Shown here: positions 58,276 through 64,000 of the stretch, one piece after another | Layout: the number at the start of each line of letters is the position of its first letter | Numbering within the stretch: position 1 is the first letter of the stretch | NCBI GenBank assembly: GCA_963971535.1 | Contig: OZ020585.1 | Location: 21,689,958-21,753,957 of the forward strand | Source: Notolepis coatsorum | Taxonomy: Eukaryota; Chordata; Actinopteri; Aulopiformes; Paralepididae | Length of the DNA stretch: 64,000 bases | Reading direction: 5' to 3' | Translations under genes and position numbers: made by a program | The notes under the pieces: generated by a model | Told to the model about the DNA's origin: nothing | What the model saw: only the letters and a program-made list of their open reading frames with translations | Databases searched by the model: none

Positions 58276-59585
58276 CTAGTGCAGGGTGAGGCCTTTGTGA
58301 CAGACTTGGACAGGTAGTGGGGTTCAGTGTGTTGCTAAAAGTCACTTGGACAGGGATGGACACAGGGAGAGTTGTTAGTGAGACAGATAAACTGTACTGC
58401 AGAGGTGGAGCAAATGTGCAGAAGAAAAAGAGTAAAAAAGAGAAAGAGAGAGAGAGGGGGGAGGGGAGGAGGCCCCTTAACCTAGTGCGACGGGGCGTGT
58501 GTTCGTAAATAAACATCAGCCTGAGATTATTCTGAGCACGCAGACTGAGGGGCCCTGAGGTCAGACTGGGCCACACCTGGCGCACACGCACACACACACG
58601 CACACACACATGCATTCACAAGCTCACACGCACACACACGCACACACAGGCACACACACACACACGCACACACACACACACGCACACACGCACGCACGCA
58701 CACACACATGCATTCACAAGCTCACATGCATGCACACAAACATACAACAAACACATGAATACACACAAACATAAACGAGGACGGAACACACACACACACA
58801 CACACACACACTAAAATGAGCACACACAAAAAACAAGAGCACATACAAAAAACAAGAGCACACACACACCCACACAACAAATGTACCAGGGCATGTACTA
58901 CCAAAGGCATGTACTACTCACACAATGCCCACAGACCCCCTCCACCCCCCCATCACCACAGATGTGTGTAGACACCCAGTCATCCCTGGCTCAGACGTGT
59001 ATCATCTCTGTCTTGTTGTTCTTCCTCTTATTGTTTTTGAGGAACCCACTGACGGGTCCGGACCGACCGCCGGGACGTGGAATTATCCAGGATGACATGG
59101 CGCGGCGCCATATTCACAGCGCATTCACGTCCATCCATCTTGATGTTCCTCCTCCCTCTAATATCTTACAGATTCAAAATCTGAATCGCTGGGCTGCGAG
59201 TGCCCCCCTAAGTATCTCATACTTATACTGACAATATTACTAGTACTAAACCTTTGTACTAAACTTTAAGTATCAGTCCCTTCCGATCCATTACTTTTAA
59301 GAGTTAAGAAAGAACATTACAAGACCTCTACTAACTCAATAACAGAAACAATCCAAATGGGCCGCAGTATATTTCCTGTTGCAATGTTTGCCAGTGCAAT
59401 AGTAATACACCTGGGCCTAAAGCTGTTCCCCTAGCAACGAAATAGCAACATAATTCTTCTGGTCTATAGACCTCAACTTTTTAGGCACATTTAGGCAACA
59501 AAAAAATGCCAAAACCCAATACTTGAGAACATTGGTGTGACTGATTCAATGCTGGATAGCCTGGACGACTGCTCAGTGTACTTAC
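58276..59585. other. Intronic stretch just 3' of the 110-bp babam2 exon
   Basis: CA/CACG-rich sequence fills 58579-58875. A G/A-rich tract lies at 58440-58470. No exon recognised between it and 59585. Confidence 0.45.
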
Positions 59586-59695
59586 TGTTCGATGCTGGGA
59601 GACAGGAAGAGTTTAGGGAAGACTTGAGAAGCTTCTGCGTCTTCAAAGCTAACTGAGAGCAGAGCAACATCTTCTCCAGGATCCAACACTGTGTC
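59586..59695 (-). CDS. babam2: babam2 coding exon (110 bp), most 5' exon in the window
   Basis: It encodes [20 protein letters not shown] and [16 protein letters not shown], matching vertebrate BABAM2 ([35 protein letters not shown]). 110 = 36 codons + CA: it starts in phase 0 after CTTTCTCAG and ends with a split His codon that the 100-bp exon completes. The donor is GTAAGT. The polypyrimidine tract is followed, farther upstream on the gene strand, by a (CT)n tract of about 140 bp (plus 59703-59842). The exons for the N-terminal half, including the first UEV domain, lie beyond base 64000. Confidence 0.96.
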
Positions 59696-59702
59696 CTGAG
59701 AA

Positions 59703-59846
<144 letters not shown>

Positions 59847-60171
59847 CATTCAATTTGATATTCAAACTATCAATAAAGCATCAACAAGAGGGAAAACTAT
59901 CACATGATGAATGCACTACCAACATTGGGCAGACATGGGCAGACATGGGCAGGCTACGTAGGCTATGTGTTAAAGAGGATTCTAACCACAAGAGGTTCAG
60001 CCTCAACCATGGTTCATATATCCATGTGTTGGGAAGATAGATTAAATATAATTGAGTGCCATTTCATCAGAATACATGGTAATGTGTAGGTAGGGCATGG
60101 GCTAGCGCTAGCCCTATGACTAGCCCGCCCACAAGCGGTGTGCACTGAGAGGAAGTGGTGGGCCGGTACCA

Positions 60172-60805
60172 TCCACACATCCCTGGCCTCTCTCTGCTCC
60201 TCTAGTCTCATCCCTGACCTCTCTCTGCTCCTCTAGTCTCATCCCTGGCCTCTCTCTGCTCCTCTAGTCTCATCCCTGGCCTCTCTCTGCTGCTCTAGTC
60301 TCATCTCTGGCCTCTCTCTGCTCCTCTAGTCTCATCCCTGGCCTCTCTCTGCTGCTCTAGTCTCATCCCTGGCCTCTCTCTGCTCCTCTAGTCTCATCCC
60401 TGGCCTCTCTCTGCTCCTCTAGTCTCATCCATGACCTCTCTCTGCTCCTCTAGTCTCATCCATGACCTCTCTCTGCTCCTCTAGTCTCATCCCTGGCCTC
60501 TCTCTGCTCCTCTAGTCTCATCCCTGGCCTCTCTCTGCTGCTCTAGTCTCATCTCTGGCCTCTCTCTGCTCCTCTAGTCTCATCCCTGGCCTCTCTCTGC
60601 TGCTCTAGTCTCATCCCTGGCCTCTCTCTGCTCCTCTAGTCTCATCCCTGGCCTCTCTCTGCTCCTCTAGTCTCATCCCTGGCCTCTCTTTCTGCTCCTC
60701 TAGTCTCATCCCTGGCCTCTCTCTGCTGCTCTAGTCTCATCCCTGGCCTCTCTCTCTCTCCTCTAGTCTCATCCCTGGCCTCTCTCTCTCCTCTAGTCTC
60801 ATCTG
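60172..60805. repeat. Minisatellite, 31-bp unit, about 20 copies
   Basis: The unit is ctctagtctcatccctggcc plus tctctctgctc. Variants (tgctgctc, catgacc, ctctgg) recur in the same order, so groups of about five to six units appear to have been duplicated as a block. The right end is shortened to tctctctctcctctag units. Confidence 0.95.
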
Positions 60806-62480
60806 GGTACAACAAGTGTGAGGCACCAAAAACAGACCGGGGGAGAGGAGGGAGAGCGGCGACGACACCAGTAGGAACATCTGTTTGGTTTCACGCCACG
60901 TTAACTACAACAGATGTGACGTGAGGCTGAGCCGATGAATGGAAGCACCACGTGTGATTTAAGTGATTTCATCTGGACTCCTCTTTCAGTCGTGTCTTTC
61001 CTAGAGCGCGTGTCGTCGTCGCACACGGCGGCCACTCGCGAGGGACTGTCATTAGTGCAGTTTGACACGGAGCGCCGCTCTCTGGGCTCGCTGTCCTGAA
61101 ACAGGCTCGGCGGGCGGCTTTAATCAAATGTCTCACAGATGGTTTGAACTCATCCATTTGTGATAATCGCTGCCCTCTGCGGTGAGAGGACGGAGGCTCC
61201 TAACCACCACATACACCATGCCGTAGAGTAGCCGCAGTGCGACCGGTTTGCAGCTACAGTACACAGCCTCAAACGGGGCCTCAAACGGGGCCGGGGCCGG
61301 GGCCGGGGCCGACCCCCCCCCCCCCCCCCCCCCATCACCCATTGACTAAATCCGGCACATCGAGATCTGTCGAAGACAAGATGGAACCATCCAATGATTC
61401 GCGTGAAACGGTCGACTGATATACGCGAGACGGTCGGAACAGGAATTCCCTCCCTGGGTGTTAATTCCCTCGAGTTGAGCCTCATTAATTGTTTTGCAAT
61501 GCGAGTTAATTGTTAATCACGGTCGGGTTTAATTCAACGAGCTCAGATGATGCTCCAGGGGCAGTCAGATACACAGTTTCCTTATCATCATCAACAGCTT
61601 TTCATCCGTCTTCGATAAGGATGGTCGAAACTGCGATACACAGATGGTTCCAAATGGGTACTACAGTACTACTACTAACCATTGCACTGATTCATCAGCT
61701 CTTCTCACCTGTTCATCAAGTCAGAGGGAACTCCGCACATTTTGTTTTAGTTTTCTTTGTTTATTCGTTTGTTTGTTTTTATAAACAAAGTGTGATTTTG
61801 TGTAACAAACATCCGGAACACATTATCACACTTTTAAGGGTCTTATTATGAACAGGGTAAAAGTTTATTCTATGCTCATAACACAGTGATGCTAACGTAA
61901 TGCTCATCACGGAGCAGCTGTTGCGTCCGAGCTTGTGTGTATATTATGCAGGGTCTGCACCTATCAATAGTAAATGGCTGCATTAAATAGTGCTTTTATC
62001 CCAATTTGTTCCTCACATTTTTACGCATTCACTCACACATTCACACACCGATGGCGGAGGCGACCATACAAGGTGCCAACCTGCTCATCGGGAGCAATTG
62101 CGGGTTAAGTGTCTTGCTCAAGGCTTCTCTGCTGGCTGTGGCTCCAGGGGAGTTGAACAGGTCTGGCTCTGCTAGTTTCTTTTCTATCTTTTGGCGCTTT
62201 TTTGGTGGACAAACCACCGCACATGTGCACCGTGACTCGTGACTGGAGACTAGCTCTGCTAGCACACATAGCCTACTGTGTACAGATGGTTTCAAACTGT
62301 ATTTTAAATTAGAAAGCAAACAAAATAAATGGACAAGAGAAAAATAAATCTCAATTTGGTCAGTATTGTCATTTGGACAAGCAAAGCCATTACTTTAAGT
62401 TGCAGGCAAGAAAGACACGTCTGTCCACTGTCTCTGGTTTTAAAACTGCCCTGTTGCAGGTAATTTTTTTAAATAATATA
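60806..62480. other. Intronic stretch, possible conserved noncoding DNA
   Basis: No exon recognised. Bases 60960-61160 and 61430-61560 are complex and AT-motif rich (taatcaaatg, cattaattgttttgc, gttaattgttaatcac), typical in look of developmental enhancers. A C run of about 21 interrupts at 61312-61333. Bases 62050-62150 carry a fish repeat phrase (tcttgctcaagg). Confidence 0.3.
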
Positions 62481-62504
62481 TATATATATTTTTTTTTTAT
62501 TGAT

Positions 62505-62582
62505 TTTTTTTTTATTATCGATCAATATCGATTATTAAAATATATCGCGATAATTATCATTATCGTTTTATCGCCCAGCCCT
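62505..62582 (-). mobile_element. Single end of a hAT-type element
   Basis: On the reverse strand it starts TAGGGCTGGGCGATAAAAC and continues with atcgcgatatatt, a phrase very common at ends of fish hAT relatives. The other end was not found, so it is a truncated or solo terminus. Confidence 0.6.
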
Positions 62583-62674
62583 AATGTGGAACCAATCACA
62601 AAGAATAAGCAAAGTTACCTTACAGGATTATGAGTCAACTCAGACATGTTAAATTCAGCTAAATGCTTCATTAT

Positions 62675-62676
<2 letters not shown>

Positions 62677-62713
<37 letters not shown>
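62677..62713. repeat. (GA)n microsatellite
   Basis: Perfect GA repeat of about 35 bp. Confidence 0.95.
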
Positions 62714-62715
<2 letters not shown>

Positions 62716-63837
62716 GTGGAATTAGGAGATATTGAACATCTAGGATGCTAACAGCTAAGTTAAGGTTATATAAGTATAACGTTTATTTTCTGAAACGAAC
62801 AAAGAAAATACAAATAAATAAAATAGATTTAATTTAGTTGAAAACAAAAATAAAGTGGTCTCTACACACACTCCACTGTTTCTATTTCCAGACCTCAGGA
62901 AATTCCATTTATTTCCAGACCTCAAGTTTTCAGAAATCAGACTTGTCTATAAAACAAACAAACAAAAACAGATGTGTTTGTTTCCAGATTTGCTGCTCGC
63001 CGTTGTACACCTTTCAGTTTTGGACAATAGTATCACTGATACTCAGTGTACAGATTGTTAAAAATGGGGCTTGGAGGGCTTACTCCACCAGGGAACAGAT
63101 TCTTTTCCACAATATCTATTTTCTGGTGACTTGAGGGAGGGAAGAATGATTATCTCCCTTGAAAACAGCTGAATGTACTTTTTTTGTGCCAAACTCTTTG
63201 CTAACCCAAATTTCATGGTGCCGAAAAAGAAAATAGTTGTTTATTTGCTCCTTAAGTGAGGCCTTTAAGCAGTAGAAACTGTGGATACACAGTATAATCA
63301 CTTGCTTGACAGCTGGGTAGCAAATAGAATACAGTACAGTCAGGGGCTGTGCTTGTGCCGAAAAACAGTTTACAGTGTGGTGCAAAATTTCCAGCCATTT
63401 TCTAAAGACTTCACAATCTTCATTTCATCCTTTCAAGATCTGGGTGCTGTAGGAGCTCTGTAAACAAAAGTCAAGTCTCACGATGCCTGGCTCACCCCTT
63501 TATATTTGTATAGACAAACACATGCAGGGATGTTAAGCCCTCTTCTCCAAGACGCAGTTGGGGCCAAGTGCTGCTTGCTTATGTAAAGAGTGGGGAAGCT
63601 CCAGCATAATTAAAACATGGCTCAGCTCTATGGGCCGTCGGCAAGGGCCTTTAATGAAGAGCCTTCTTCACTGGCTAGTAACAAGCTGTGGGATGACCCT
63701 GGTCAGAGGACTGTGGCAGTGGAGCAGGGAGACCTCCAGGCCCGGTGGTTGGAAGCTGGGGCAGTATTTACTACACACCCTGAGAGGACGTGACTCAAAG
63801 CCCCAACAACTGCGCTTGAGAAAGAGGTGGAAGTGCA

Positions 63838-63880
<43 letters not shown>

Positions 63881-64000
63881 TGTAGTGTAGAGTAGTGTGT
63901 GTGGTTGGAGGGTGCCCCAGAGTCAAACCCTTCACGTGGTCACCATTGCACTTCCAGCGTAGCCTGCCTTTCATAGTATCTCTTCTCTCTCTCTTGCACA
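62714..64000. other. Intronic stretch to the window end
   Basis: No babam2 exon or other gene recognised. A short direct repeat of tttccagacctca lies near 62886-62923. (GT)n at 63841-63879 is followed by gtagtgtagtgtagag. Confidence 0.4.

Overview
The window comes from a ray-finned fish nuclear genome, most likely a teleost. The evidence is one spliced vertebrate gene, dense CA/GA microsatellites, many long C or G runs, and fish-type repeats: L2-clade LINEs with the conserved 3' stem-loop tail, a CR1/Rex1-like LINE, hAT, PIF/Harbinger and Tc1/mariner-type elements, a tRNA-derived SINE and a BEL/Pao retroelement. I see no bacterial or viral genome organisation, no CRISPR array and no intact RNA gene.

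The only host gene I can recognise is babam2 (BRE/BRCC45, a scaffold subunit of the BRCA1-A and BRISC deubiquitinase complexes), on the minus strand. Its last six coding exons are at 59586-59695, 41383-41482, 27799-27869, 27463-27545, 26831-26984 and 23839-23902. They add up to 582 bp, i.e. the C-terminal 193 codons plus a stop. All five splice junctions in the window have GT/AG ends and matching phases. The 5' exons must lie beyond base 64000. A 3' UTR probably runs down to about 22590.

Layout. 1-10.8 kb is a Russian-doll nest: a BEL/Pao element inside a hAT-type element inside a PIF/Harbinger-type element, each with its own target duplication. 10.8-22.5 kb is gene-free downstream flank with four tandem-repeat arrays (16-bp, about 50-bp, 22-bp and purine-rich units) and some low-repeat stretches that could be conserved noncoding DNA. 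22.6-59.7 kb is babam2. Its 13.5-kb and 18.1-kb introns hold a 20-bp-unit minisatellite of 1.4 kb, a 2.5-kb hAT element, a 51-bp minisatellite split by a LINE and by a hAT MITE, several L2 3' ends, a mariner-type MITE, a decayed Harbinger with two opposed genes, a SINE, and an element of about 1.9 kb with terminal inverted repeats that contains a 200-N gap. 59.7-64 kb is a further babam2 intron with a 31-bp minisatellite and the end of a hAT element.

The most interesting points are: five of the six babam2 3' splice sites lie next to simple repeats, including a (TG)n tract of about 138 bp that ends 4 bases from an acceptor AG; the three-layer transposon nest; the assembly gap flanked by an exact 128-bp duplication; and the minisatellite used as an insertion target by two unrelated transposons. 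I did not find a convincing new biological system beyond these.
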